DNA of 21,393 nt from DASZMJ01 sp035551935 (GTDB lineage Bacteria > Planctomycetota > Planctomycetia > Isosphaerales > Isosphaeraceae), in contig DASZMJ010000546.1 in NCBI GenBank assembly GCA_035551935.1, forward strand, positions 1 through 21,393, read 5' to 3'. The notes under the pieces are model-generated. The model was given only the letters and a program-made list of their open reading frames with translations. It did not search any database and was not told the DNA's origin. How positions within the stretch are numbered: position 1 is the first letter of the stretch; each line of letters begins with the position of its first letter. The position numbers and the translations under genes were made by a program. Positions 1 through 7,645 of the stretch are shown in pieces.

Positions 1-25
1 CCCCAGGGCAAACGCATCTAATTCA

Positions 26-105
26 CAAATCCTTGTCTGCAAAGAACTTGCGACTAGGTGAATTCCGTGCACTAGATTGCAAATCCTTGCAGGACAAGGA
101 TTTGC
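26..105. repeat. Short direct/inverted repeat cluster with an 11-bp hairpin
   Basis: The 10-mer caaatccttg occurs at 26-35 and again at 80-89, and its reverse complement lies at 95-104. Positions 79-89 and 95-105 form a perfect 11-bp inverted repeat with a 5-nt loop. The stretch is visibly richer in A and T than the rest of the window. It lies about 100 bp beyond the stop of the minus-strand hydrolase gene (202), so it could be a transcription terminator for that cluster, but no T-run follows the hairpin on either strand. It could also be a copy of a dispersed intergenic repeat. A second, weaker 6-bp hairpin lies at 156-170. No gene is seen in 1-201. Confidence 0.55.
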
Positions 106-201
106 GAAACACGTGCGTTCGCCCTGCGTGCCACCCCGACCGCGGACCATCTTGGCGTGGACGGTCCACGGCGAACGACGAGCCTTCCGGGCGATCCCGT
201 A

Positions 202-1353
202 TCAGTCGCCGCGGCCGGGCGCGGCGGGCGGCTGGCCTGCCCGGCCCGCGCCCCCGCGACCCTGCCCGAAGGGCCGGGGCGGGTTGGCGACGAAACCGGC
301 GACGTCCTTCGCGGCCTTGGTCTCGAGGCCGGGCTTCTGGAGGAAGCCAAGGTCCCGGGCCCAGTCGATGAAGCGAAGCTGCCAGGTCCCGAAGGGGATG
401 CCGTCGCGGTCGGTCAGGCCGCCCGACATGCGGCCCCCGTCCGGCAAGGGGTCGCCGGGGTGGCGGCCGTTGCCGTAGAGGTGCAGCTCCACGTTGGGGA
501 CGCCGGCCATCAGCATCGCCTGATAGTAATCGAGGGCCCAGATGGCGTGGACCCGGTCGCCGGCGCCGGCACAGACGAGGAACGCGGGCGGGACGTCCTT
601 GGGGATGGGCGGCGCCGTGCGGTTGCGGGCGAAGGGCGTCGGACCGGGGTAGATCAGGCCGACGAAGTCCGGGCGCGAGGAGATGCCGGCGAACGGGTCG
701 GCGGGGTCGCTGTTCTTCCTGTCCCAGTCCTCGTAGAGCAGGGCGGCCGGGGCGGCGAGCTCGGCGCCGGCGGAGAAGCCCATGACGCCGATCCGCTTGG
801 GGTCGATGCCCCATTCCTTGGCGTAGGCGCGGACGACGCGGACGGCCTGCTGGGCGTCGCGGACGGCGTCGACCTCGGCGACGTAGCCGTCGGCACGCAG
901 CCGGTTCCGGAGGATGATCGTGTTGATGCCGTAGTTGGAGAAGAAGGGGACGAAGTCGGCGGCCTCGCCGCCCACGTTCAGGGTCCGGTGGCCGCCCCCG
1001 GCGATGACGATGATCGCGGTACCGGTGTTGATGCCCTTCTCGACCGGGTGGACCTCGATGGAGGGGTTGTGGATCGAGACGATGCTGCTGATGCGGCCGG
1101 GGACGGCCCGGCTCATGTTGTAGAACTCGGGCACGTGGAGCTTGTCGGCCTTGAGGTAGGGCGAGCCCGGCGGGAAGAGCGGCACGACGACGCCGCCGGG
1201 CAGGATCGCCTGGGGGGCATAGGGCTGGCCGGTGTCGGCCGCCGGCCTGGGCACGGATTGGGGCGGCGGCAGGGGAGGCAGCGGGGCCTTCGTCTGGGCG
1301 ACCGCAGGGGAGCCGATCAAGGCGAAGGCGGAGAGGATGGCGGCCCGTTTCAT
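202..1353 (-). CDS. Secreted alpha/beta hydrolase (esterase-like)
   Basis: 383-residue protein with an N-terminal signal peptide (hydrophobic stretch about residues 4-16, likely cleavage after AVA at 17-19), followed by a Pro-rich linker. The alpha/beta-hydrolase core shows a GGGH oxyanion-hole-like motif at 119-122, the nucleophile elbow GFSAG with Ser194, a likely catalytic Asp266 in GAGDR, and His298 in GNGRHPG. This resembles the xylan/acetyl-esterase and dienelactone-hydrolase-like branch of the superfamily; the substrate cannot be read from sequence. The ATG at 1353 was chosen because it begins the signal peptide; the frame stays open to 1542 but overlaps the upstream gene and encodes nothing recognisable there. 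It follows the DUF1552 gene by 95 bp on the same strand and may be its distal partner. The C-terminus is Gly/Pro/Arg-rich and probably disordered. Confidence 0.88.
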   Translation of the reverse strand: MKRAAILSAFALIGSPAVAQTKAPLPPLPPPQSVPRPAADTGQPYAPQAILPGGVVVPLFPPGSPYLKADKLHVPEFYNMSRAVPGRISSIVSIHNPSIEVHPVEKGINTGTAIIVIAGGGHRTLNVGGEAADFVPFFSNYGINTIILRNRLRADGYVAEVDAVRDAQQAVRVVRAYAKEWGIDPKRIGVMGFSAGAELAAPAALLYEDWDRKNSDPADPFAGISSRPDFVGLIYPGPTPFARNRTAPPIPKDVPPAFLVCAGAGDRVHAIWALDYYQAMLMAGVPNVELHLYGNGRHPGDPLPDGGRMSGGLTDRDGIPFGTWQLRFIDWARDLGFLQKPGLETKAAKDVAGFVANPPRPFGQGRGGAGRAGQPPAAPGRGD

Positions 1354-1448
1354 CGGTCCTGGAGCCCTCGTGTTGGTCGCTGCACGATGTCTTCCGAACT
1401 CGCCCGGCACGGCGTCCGCCGTGGAAAATGCCGAGGGCGTCGGTGCCC

Positions 1449-2879
1449 CTAGAGGAGCAGCACCCGCAGCGGCTCGGTGCTGTCGCCGAAGCGCGGGACG
1501 TCGATTCCCAGGCACTTCAGCATCGAGACATAGAGGTTGCACAGCGGCGTGTTCTTGGGCGAGGCGATATGCCGGCCGGCGTCGATGCGGCCGCCCCCCC
1601 GGCCGCCGAGCAGGATCGGCAGGTTATCGGGGTCGTGGCGGTTGCCGTCGGAGAGGCTCGAGCCGCACATGATCATCGCGTTGTCCAGGAGCGTGCGCTC
1701 GCCTTCCTGGATCGAGCCGAGGCGGCCGACGAGGTGGGCGAACTGCTCGACGTGCCAGCGCGTGATGATCCTGTACGACTCGATCTTCGCCGGCTGGTTG
1801 GCGTGGTGCGACGACCCGTGGTGGTTCTCGGACACGCCCTCCAGGAAGCGGAAGTTGCGCGGCGAGACGTCGTTGGCGAACATGAAGGTCACGTTGCGCG
1901 TCGTGTCGGTCCAGAAGGCCAGGACGATCATGTCGAGCATCAGGCGGACCAGCTCGGGCGGGTCGATGGGCGCGGCCCCGGGCGCGGCGGCGTTGTCGCC
2001 GCCGTTGTCCTTGCTGGTGAAGAGCATGGCGGGCCGCGGCATGCTGGGCGGGGGGACGAGCGGGTCGGGCCGGGTCGGCGGCCGCCAGCCGGGCGTCGGG
2101 CCGCGGCCCAGCCGCCGCTCGACGCTCCGCACCGAGTCGAGGTATTCCTCGAGCTTCTGCCGGTCGTTGCGGCCCAGGCGTCGGCCCAGGGCGTGGGCGT
2201 CGTCGAGCGCCGCGTCGAGCAGGCTCTGGTCCTCGGCGCGCGACGGCTGCGGCAGCGGGCGGCCGGCCTCGTCGCGCGGCCCGAACATGCGCTCGAAGGC
2301 CGCGCGCGGGTCGATGATCCGGGGCAGCGGCAGGTTGGGCCGCAGCCACGAGATGTACGAGCCGTACATCCGCGTGTAGTTGACGGCCCGGTCCAGGCCG
2401 TTGATCACCGGGTCGGTCGCCAGCTCCAGCGACGGCAGCGGCGTCAGGTGGCCGACGCGGGCCGCGGCGACCTGGTCGACCGAGACGCCGCCGGAGTTCA
2501 GGTCCTGCCCGGTGGTCTTGCGGACGTGCAGCCCGGTGAGGAAGTTGGCCGTCTTGGCGTAGTGGCCGTCGCCGGTCCGGCTGAACGGCTTGTCCAGCCC
2601 GCTGAGAACCGTCACGTGCTGGCGCACCGGCGCCAGCGGCTCGAGGCTGAAGGGCAGCTCGAAGTCGGCGCCCGTCTGCTTGGGCACCCAGGCGTCCATC
2701 CAGGCCCCGTTGGGGAAATACAAGTACGCCGCCCGGACCGGCGCCGAGCCGGCCCCCTCGGCGCCCGTCGGGGCGGCGCCGGCCCGCGGCGCCATCGCCT
2801 CGAGCAGCGGCAGGCCCAGGGCGACGCCCGTGCCCCGGAGGAAGGTCCGTCGCGACAGCGGCCGGGTGCGAACGCCCAT
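1449..2879 (-). CDS. DUF1552 family protein, Tat-exported
   Basis: 476 residues. The N-terminus carries a twin-arginine signal, SRRTFL at residues 9-14, followed by a hydrophobic stretch and an AGA-A type cleavage region near residue 35, so the folded protein is predicted to be exported. The rest matches the DUF1552 family in overall character (exported N-terminus, PNGAW motif near residue 57, and a late conserved GSSLSDGN segment), a family abundant in planctomycetes and usually encoded beside DUF1592 proteins. Its biochemical function is not established. The ATG at 2879 is preceded by GAGGG seven bases upstream and lies 10 bp after the stop of the DUF1592 gene, so the two are almost certainly co-transcribed. 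Length is normal for the family and no break is seen. Confidence 0.92.
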   Translation of the reverse strand: MGVRTRPLSRRTFLRGTGVALGLPLLEAMAPRAGAAPTGAEGAGSAPVRAAYLYFPNGAWMDAWVPKQTGADFELPFSLEPLAPVRQHVTVLSGLDKPFSRTGDGHYAKTANFLTGLHVRKTTGQDLNSGGVSVDQVAAARVGHLTPLPSLELATDPVINGLDRAVNYTRMYGSYISWLRPNLPLPRIIDPRAAFERMFGPRDEAGRPLPQPSRAEDQSLLDAALDDAHALGRRLGRNDRQKLEEYLDSVRSVERRLGRGPTPGWRPPTRPDPLVPPPSMPRPAMLFTSKDNGGDNAAAPGAAPIDPPELVRLMLDMIVLAFWTDTTRNVTFMFANDVSPRNFRFLEGVSENHHGSSHHANQPAKIESYRIITRWHVEQFAHLVGRLGSIQEGERTLLDNAMIMCGSSLSDGNRHDPDNLPILLGGRGGGRIDAGRHIASPKNTPLCNLYVSMLKCLGIDVPRFGDSTEPLRVLLL

Positions 2880-2889
2880 CGTCAGTCCC

Positions 2890-4866
2890 TCATTCCTCGT
2901 GATATCGGTGCAGGAACGGATAGCTGGTCACGATGGTCTCCAGCAGGAGCGAGGGGCGATAGTCGCCCCACTCCAGGGCCGCGACGCAATCGTCCACCAC
3001 GCACATGTCCACGCGGTTGACCTCACGACCCAGGGCGTACCCCAGCAGCTTCCGCGACAAGTTGCGGAGGAATTCCGGCCGGCGCTTGCCCAGGAGGATC
3101 GCCTTCAGCTCCGCCGGCCCGCGGAACTCCTCGCCGGTCGGCAGCTTGCCCGTGCTGTCGATCGGCTTGTCCCCCTCCTCGGTCCGCCGGCGCCCCAGCG
3201 GGTCGAATTCCTCGAGGCCGAACCCCAGCGGGTCCATGCGGCTGTGGCACGAGGCGCACTCGGCCTTGGCGCGGTGCTGCTCGAGCCGCTGGCGGAGCGT
3301 CAGGCCCTTGGCGTCCTTCCGCCGCTCGTTGAGCACGGGCACGTCGGGCGGCGGCGGCGGCACCTCGGCGCCCAGGAGCTCCTCCAGGATCCAGCGGCCC
3401 CGCAGCACCGGGCTGGTGCGGTGGGGGTACGACGTGACGGTCAGGATGCCGGCCTGCCCGAGCACGCCGCCGCGCCGCGGGTCGTCCAGCACGACGCGTC
3501 GCATCCGGGGGCCCTCGACGCCCTCGATCTTGTAGTGCGCCGCCAGCCGCTCGTTGACGAACGTGAAGCGCGCGTCGAGCAACTCCAGCACGCTGCGGTC
3601 CTCGCGGACGATGGCGTCGAAGCACAGCACCGTCTCCTCGCGCATCGCCGCCGCCAGCTCCTCGGTGAACTCCGGGAACAGCTTGGCGTCGGGCCGGACG
3701 GTGGTCCCCAGGGCGCGGATGCCGAGCCACTGCGCCGCGAAGCCGTCGGCCAGCCCGCGCGACCTCGGGTCGCGGGTCATGCGCCGGACCTGCGCCCGCA
3801 AGACCTCCGGGTCGTGCAGCCGGCCCTGCCGGGCGAGCCGCGACAGCTCGTCGTCCGGCATCGAGGACCAGAGGAAATACGACAGGTGGGCGGCGACCTC
3901 GAATGGGTTGAGCCGGTAGACCCCCGGTCCTTCGGGCGGGGTCTCGACGAGGAGCAGGAAGCTCGGCGCGATCAGCACCGCCTTGAGCGTGGCCCGGATC
4001 GCCTGGTCGTAGGGCAGGCCCCGCCGGTCGGCCTTGTCGAAGACGTCGAGATATCGCGCGAGTTCCTCGGCGGTGGCTGGCCTGCGGAAGGCGCGGGGCA
4101 GGAAGGACTCGAGGACCGCGCGCGCCGCCTCGCGGGGCGGCCGCCCCGGGCCGGGGCCCTCGCCGAGCAGTCGGCGCCGCGCGGTGGCCAGCACGATCGC
4201 CTCGACCTCGTCGCGGGCCGGGTCCCGGCCCGGGGCGGGCAGGATCGTGCCGAGCACCAGCTCGGCGGCCTCCAGGTACTTCTCGATCAGGACCGGCGTG
4301 ATGAAGAGCGTCGCGCCGGCGTTGTCGAACCCCTCGCCGCCGCCCCCCTCCGACGGCAGGAGGTCGCCGGCGTGCAGGTCGACGCCGAAGAGGTCGCGCA
4401 GGGTGTTGTTGTACTCCGTGCGGTTGAGCCGGCGCGTGCCCGTGGTGCCGGTCAGCGACTTCGCCCGCTGCTCGTGCGACAGCTCGTCGCAGCGTGGCCG
4501 CGACCGGTCGACGTGCTCGACCCACGCCAGCAGGAGGCCGCGCTCTTCCCCGGTGGGCTGCTTGCTCTTGGCCGGCGGCATCTCCTCGGCCGCCAGCCGT
4601 TCGCCCACCTGGTCCCAGAGGTCCACCAGACCGAGGGCCGCCGCCTCGTCGTCGATCGCCTCCAGGTCCAGGCCGCCCTTGCGCCGGGTCGGGTTATGAC
4701 ACTGGAAGCAGTAGGCCTTGAGGAGCGGGCGGACGGCCCCGGCGAACGCCGGCGGATCGGGTTTTCGCTCCGTCGTCTTTGCCCGCTCCTGCTGGGCCAC
4801 GCTCGCCGTCGCGGCGATGGTCAGGGCCAGCAAGCCGGCCAGGAGGGTCGGCGGCAACCGGCGCAT
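2890..4866 (-). CDS. DUF1592-type planctomycete cytochrome c-like protein (PSCyt1/DUF1587/DUF1595/DUF1592/DUF1588/DUF1585)
   Basis: Exported multidomain protein; numbering is from an alternative GTG at 4875, three codons before the chosen ATG. A signal peptide (about 5-27) is followed by a PSCyt1-like domain with one heme-c motif, C56-F-Q-C59-H60, and a distal MPP methionine near 99. Then come DUF1587 (NRTEYNNTLRDLFG, 151-164), DUF1595 (about 255-310), DUF1592 (NPFEVAAHLSYFLWSSMPDD, 323-342), DUF1588 with a second heme-like C540-A-S-C543-H544 before RMDPLGFGLEEFDPLG, and DUF1585 (about 604-656). This is the complete family order and a typical length. ATG 4866 is preferred because GGAG lies eight bases upstream. 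It is the first gene of the cluster with DUF1552 and the hydrolase. An extracytoplasmic redox role is inferred from the heme motifs; the reaction is unknown. Confidence 0.92.
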   Translation of the reverse strand: MRRLPPTLLAGLLALTIAATASVAQQERAKTTERKPDPPAFAGAVRPLLKAYCFQCHNPTRRKGGLDLEAIDDEAAALGLVDLWDQVGERLAAEEMPPAKSKQPTGEERGLLLAWVEHVDRSRPRCDELSHEQRAKSLTGTTGTRRLNRTEYNNTLRDLFGVDLHAGDLLPSEGGGGEGFDNAGATLFITPVLIEKYLEAAELVLGTILPAPGRDPARDEVEAIVLATARRRLLGEGPGPGRPPREAARAVLESFLPRAFRRPATAEELARYLDVFDKADRRGLPYDQAIRATLKAVLIAPSFLLLVETPPEGPGVYRLNPFEVAAHLSYFLWSSMPDDELSRLARQGRLHDPEVLRAQVRRMTRDPRSRGLADGFAAQWLGIRALGTTVRPDAKLFPEFTEELAAAMREETVLCFDAIVREDRSVLELLDARFTFVNERLAAHYKIEGVEGPRMRRVVLDDPRRGGVLGQAGILTVTSYPHRTSPVLRGRWILEELLGAEVPPPPPDVPVLNERRKDAKGLTLRQRLEQHRAKAECASCHSRMDPLGFGLEEFDPLGRRRTEEGDKPIDSTGKLPTGEEFRGPAELKAILLGKRRPEFLRNLSRKLLGYALGREVNRVDMCVVDDCVAALEWGDYRPSLLLETIVTSYPFLHRYHEE

Positions 4867-5367
4867 CTCGGCCACTCCATCGGTTGAGGGTCGTCGGGCG
4901 TTCGGACGTCGGCGAGTCCGGCGGGATGGTATCGTGGTGGGCGGCCTGGTGGGAATCGATGACCGTCCGGAGTGCGTGCAAGCGGCCGCCCGCAGCAGCG
5001 ACGCGACACCGGGCCTGCTTCCACGGTAGAGCGCCGGTTACGTCCCGAGCGGCGTTGGATTCCGGGGCGGCAGGCACTTCCGTCCCGACGAGGCCAGGGC
5101 CGCGACCGCCTCGCCGGGAGTCCCGGCTTCACGATCGGGGTCTCCGCCACGCCCCGGAGGAAGGGCGCTCGCTACCCAAGCTCGTGCGAGTCCCGACGAG
5201 CGCGGCCCCCACGGGTCGCACCGTCTTCGCGACCCCATTCTTTCATGACAACGGCCGCCGGGCAAGAGGGCTCGCGGCTTCGGCCCCATTCCCGCGAGTG
5301 AGCCGCATCAACCGATGACTTTGGGACCTCGGTATCGATCAGGCAGCGCGCTCGAGGGCCCCGTCGA

Positions 5368-5387
5368 CGAGGGCCGTCCGGCCCTCG
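5368..5387. repeat. GC-rich 9-bp hairpin in the spacer upstream of ptsI
   Basis: cgagggccg at 5368-5376 is followed after two bases by its exact reverse complement at 5379-5387. It could be an operator-like palindrome or a structured RNA element, but such palindromes are not rare at this GC content. Confidence 0.3.
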
Positions 5388-5656
5388 ACCTTGGGGCGTC
5401 GTGGAGCAGCGGGTCGTGGTGTCGCCTCGATCCAAGGTCGTCGTTCCGTCCAATCGTCGATCCTAACGGGGACGGCGGGCGGGATCGACGGCCCCTTGTC
5501 CTCGGCGTTGGGTCGGGGTATGAAACTTGCAGTGCGAGGTGTGTGTCGAAGTTCGCGCGGCGGGGCCGGGACGGCGTCGGCGCGAGGCGAAGCGGCAGGT
5601 CGGGCGAGGGCGCAGGGGCCCGAAGCCCGGCGAGGCTTTGCGAGGAGGCCGTCGGC

Positions 5657-5686
5657 TTGAGTCGCGCGGCCGACCTTTGGTAGACT
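5657..5686 (+). promoter_or_regulatory. Candidate sigma70-like promoter of ptsI
   Basis: A -35-like TTGAGT at 5657-5662 and a -10-like TAGACT at 5681-5686 are separated by 18 bp. Each matches the consensus at four of six positions. Transcription would start only a few bases before the ATG at 5696, which fits the absence of a Shine-Dalgarno sequence there. Unverified, judged by eye. Confidence 0.4.
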
Positions 5687-5695
5687 GAGCCTCCC

Positions 5696-7459
5696 ATGCA
5701 CAAAGGAATTGCGGTCAGCCCCGGCGTCGTCGTGGGCGTCGCGTACCGGGTGGACACGATCTTCGGGTCGTCGGAGCCGCAGACGCTGGCCGACCCGAGC
5801 CTCGTGCCGGTGGAAGTCGCCCGCTTCGATCGCGCGCTGGCGATGTCGGCCAGCGAGCTCGAGACGATCGTCGCCAAGGTCGGCCAGCAGCTCGGCACCG
5901 CCGAGGCCGACATCTTCCGCAGCCACCTCCAGATCGTCAACGACCGCACCCTCCTGGCCAAGGTGCGGTCGCTGATCGAGACGCAGCAACTGACGGCATT
6001 GTCGGCCTTGCAGGCGGTCTTGCAAGAATATGCGGCGACTCTCGCCCGCAGCGAGCACGAATACTTCCGTGAACGCATGGCCGACATCCGCGACGTCATC
6101 TCGCGGATCGGCTCGCACCTGGCGCTCGACGCGCCCCCGTCCCCCTCGCCCTCGGCCGGCAACGGCGACGAGCCGGTCATCCTCGTGACCTACGAGATCC
6201 TGCCGAGCCAGGCGATGAGCCTCGGCAACCTACACATCTCCGGCATCGTCACCGAGATCGGCGGCGGCACCAGCCACGCGGCGATCCTCGCCCGGAGCCG
6301 CGCCATCCCCGCGGTCTCGGGCGTCACCGGCATCACCGGCGAGGTCAAGAGCGGCGACCTGATCGTCGTCGACGGCCGCGACGGCGTCGTGCTGGCCAAA
6401 CCGGATGCCGAGGCCGTCGCCGCCTACCGCAAGATGCAGCGCGAGTTCTTCAACCTGAAGGACCGCCTCGTCCTGAACCGCGACCAGCCGGCCATCTCCG
6501 CCGACGGCGCCCCGGTCGAGCTCCTGGCCAACATCAACAACGTCGCCGACGCCAAGGCCGCCGAGGCCGTCGGCGCCACGGGCGTCGGCCTCTTTCGCAC
6601 CGAATACCTCTTCCTCACCCACCAGGACGTGCCCGACGAGGAGGAGCAGTACGAGTACTACCGCCAGGTCATCGAGGAGGCGCCGAACCGGACGGTGACG
6701 ATCCGGACCCTCGACCTCGGCGGCGACAAGACGGTCCCCTACCTCGGCCGCCGCAACGAGGCCAACCCGTTCATGGGCTGGCGGTCGATCCGCCTCTCGT
6801 TCGAGCACCCCCGACTCTTCGAGCGGCAGATCCGCGCCATCCTCCGCGCCGGGCGACACGGCAAGGTCTCGATGCTCTTCCCGATGATCACCACGCTGGA
6901 GGAGCTGCGGTACGTCAACCGCCTGGTCGACGAGGTCCGCAAGAACCTGAGGCGCGAGGGGGTCCCGTTCGGCGAGGACGTCAAGACCGGCGTCATGGTC
7001 GAGGTCCCCGCCGCGGCCGTCTGCATCGACGCGATCCTGCGCGAGACGGACTTCATCTCGATCGGCTCCAACGACCTGATCCAGTACCTCGTCGCCGCCG
7101 ACCGCGACAACCCGAAGGTCGCCCACCTCTGCGAGCCGTTGAGCCCGGCGATCTTCCGCGTCTTGCAGATGGTCCTCGACGCCTGCGCCCGGACCGGCAC
7201 GCCCGTGACGCTCTGCGGCGAGATGGCCGGCCAGCCCCGCTCGGTGCTCGCGCTGTTCGGCATGGGCCTGCGACGCTTCAGCATGAGCCCGGCGTTCGTC
7301 CCCACGATCAAGGCCCTCCTCGGCGCCGTCACCACCGCCCAGGCCGAGCGGTTCGCCCACCAGATCCTCCAGCTCAAGACCAGCGAGGAGATCCGCTCCT
7401 ACCTCACCGCCCGCCTCCACGAGGTGTCGAGCGACCTCGAGGTGTTCGATTTCAGTTGA
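5696..7459 (+). CDS. ptsI: Phosphoenolpyruvate-protein phosphotransferase (PTS enzyme I)
   Basis: 587 residues, full length for enzyme I, a cytoplasmic protein that takes phosphate from phosphoenolpyruvate and passes it to HPr. Phosphorylated His194 is in GGGTSHAAILARS. The PEP-binding barrel shows Arg301 (FRTEY), Arg337 (IRTLDLGGDK), Glu436 (VEVPAA), Asp460 (GSNDLIQY) and Cys507 (LCGEMAG); each is exactly five residues later than the corresponding E. coli residue, so the active site is intact. A Pro/Ser/Gly-rich stretch (147-157) replaces part of the linker between the HPr-binding and phosphohistidine domains. No ptsH or sugar-specific EII gene is in the window, so its partner is encoded elsewhere; a regulatory (PTS-Ntr-like) rather than sugar-uptake role is possible but is inference. 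No Shine-Dalgarno precedes the ATG. Confidence 0.97.
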   Translation: MHKGIAVSPGVVVGVAYRVDTIFGSSEPQTLADPSLVPVEVARFDRALAMSASELETIVAKVGQQLGTAEADIFRSHLQIVNDRTLLAKVRSLIETQQLTALSALQAVLQEYAATLARSEHEYFRERMADIRDVISRIGSHLALDAPPSPSPSAGNGDEPVILVTYEILPSQAMSLGNLHISGIVTEIGGGTSHAAILARSRAIPAVSGVTGITGEVKSGDLIVVDGRDGVVLAKPDAEAVAAYRKMQREFFNLKDRLVLNRDQPAISADGAPVELLANINNVADAKAAEAVGATGVGLFRTEYLFLTHQDVPDEEEQYEYYRQVIEEAPNRTVTIRTLDLGGDKTVPYLGRRNEANPFMGWRSIRLSFEHPRLFERQIRAILRAGRHGKVSMLFPMITTLEELRYVNRLVDEVRKNLRREGVPFGEDVKTGVMVEVPAAAVCIDAILRETDFISIGSNDLIQYLVAADRDNPKVAHLCEPLSPAIFRVLQMVLDACARTGTPVTLCGEMAGQPRSVLALFGMGLRRFSMSPAFVPTIKALLGAVTTAQAERFAHQILQLKTSEEIRSYLTARLHEVSSDLEVFDFS

Positions 7460-7645
7460 TTCCTCTCGTCGCCTCCCCATGCGGCCGGTCGGCCGGGAAG
7501 GTCCGCCGAGATCGCGGTCCGTCTGGCCGCGAGGGGGGGGATCGGGTATGGTTGGGGTCGGGAACGGGGACTCGACCGCCGTTGAAGGTCGGGAGGCAGG
7601 GGCGATCGGGGTCCGGGCCCCAGCGGCCCGAGCGGGGGACGGCCG

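Larger units (their letters stand above)
4867..5695. other. Long divergent intergenic region, no gene recognised
   Basis: About 830 bp between the divergently transcribed DUF1592 gene and ptsI. Several short frames are open on both strands, but none has a recognisable protein character, a convincing start or conserved motifs; they are Arg/Pro/Gly/Ser-rich as expected for random high-GC sequence. One compact GC-rich hairpin is present at 5368-5387 (9-bp perfect stem, 2-nt centre). The region must hold the promoters for both flanking units; only the ptsI-proximal candidate is visible. No tRNA or known riboswitch was recognised. Confidence 0.5.

Noticed and set aside
157..1452. 431-codon open frame on the plus strand opposite the hydrolase
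   Set aside because: Val/Gly/Asp/Arg-rich composition typical of the antisense of a high-GC gene; no motif, and the minus-strand gene has a complete catalytic triad and signal peptide.
1428..3020. 530-codon plus-strand frame opposite the DUF1552 gene
   Set aside because: Mirror frame of a recognised family member; Arg/Gly/Val repeats with no domain.
2590..4887. 765-codon plus-strand frame opposite the DUF1592 gene
   Set aside because: Very long but shows only antisense-type composition, while the minus strand has six ordered known domains and heme motifs.
5308..6180. 290-codon minus-strand frame reaching into the spacer upstream of ptsI
   Set aside because: Most of it is antisense to ptsI, and the part in the spacer has no recognisable protein features.
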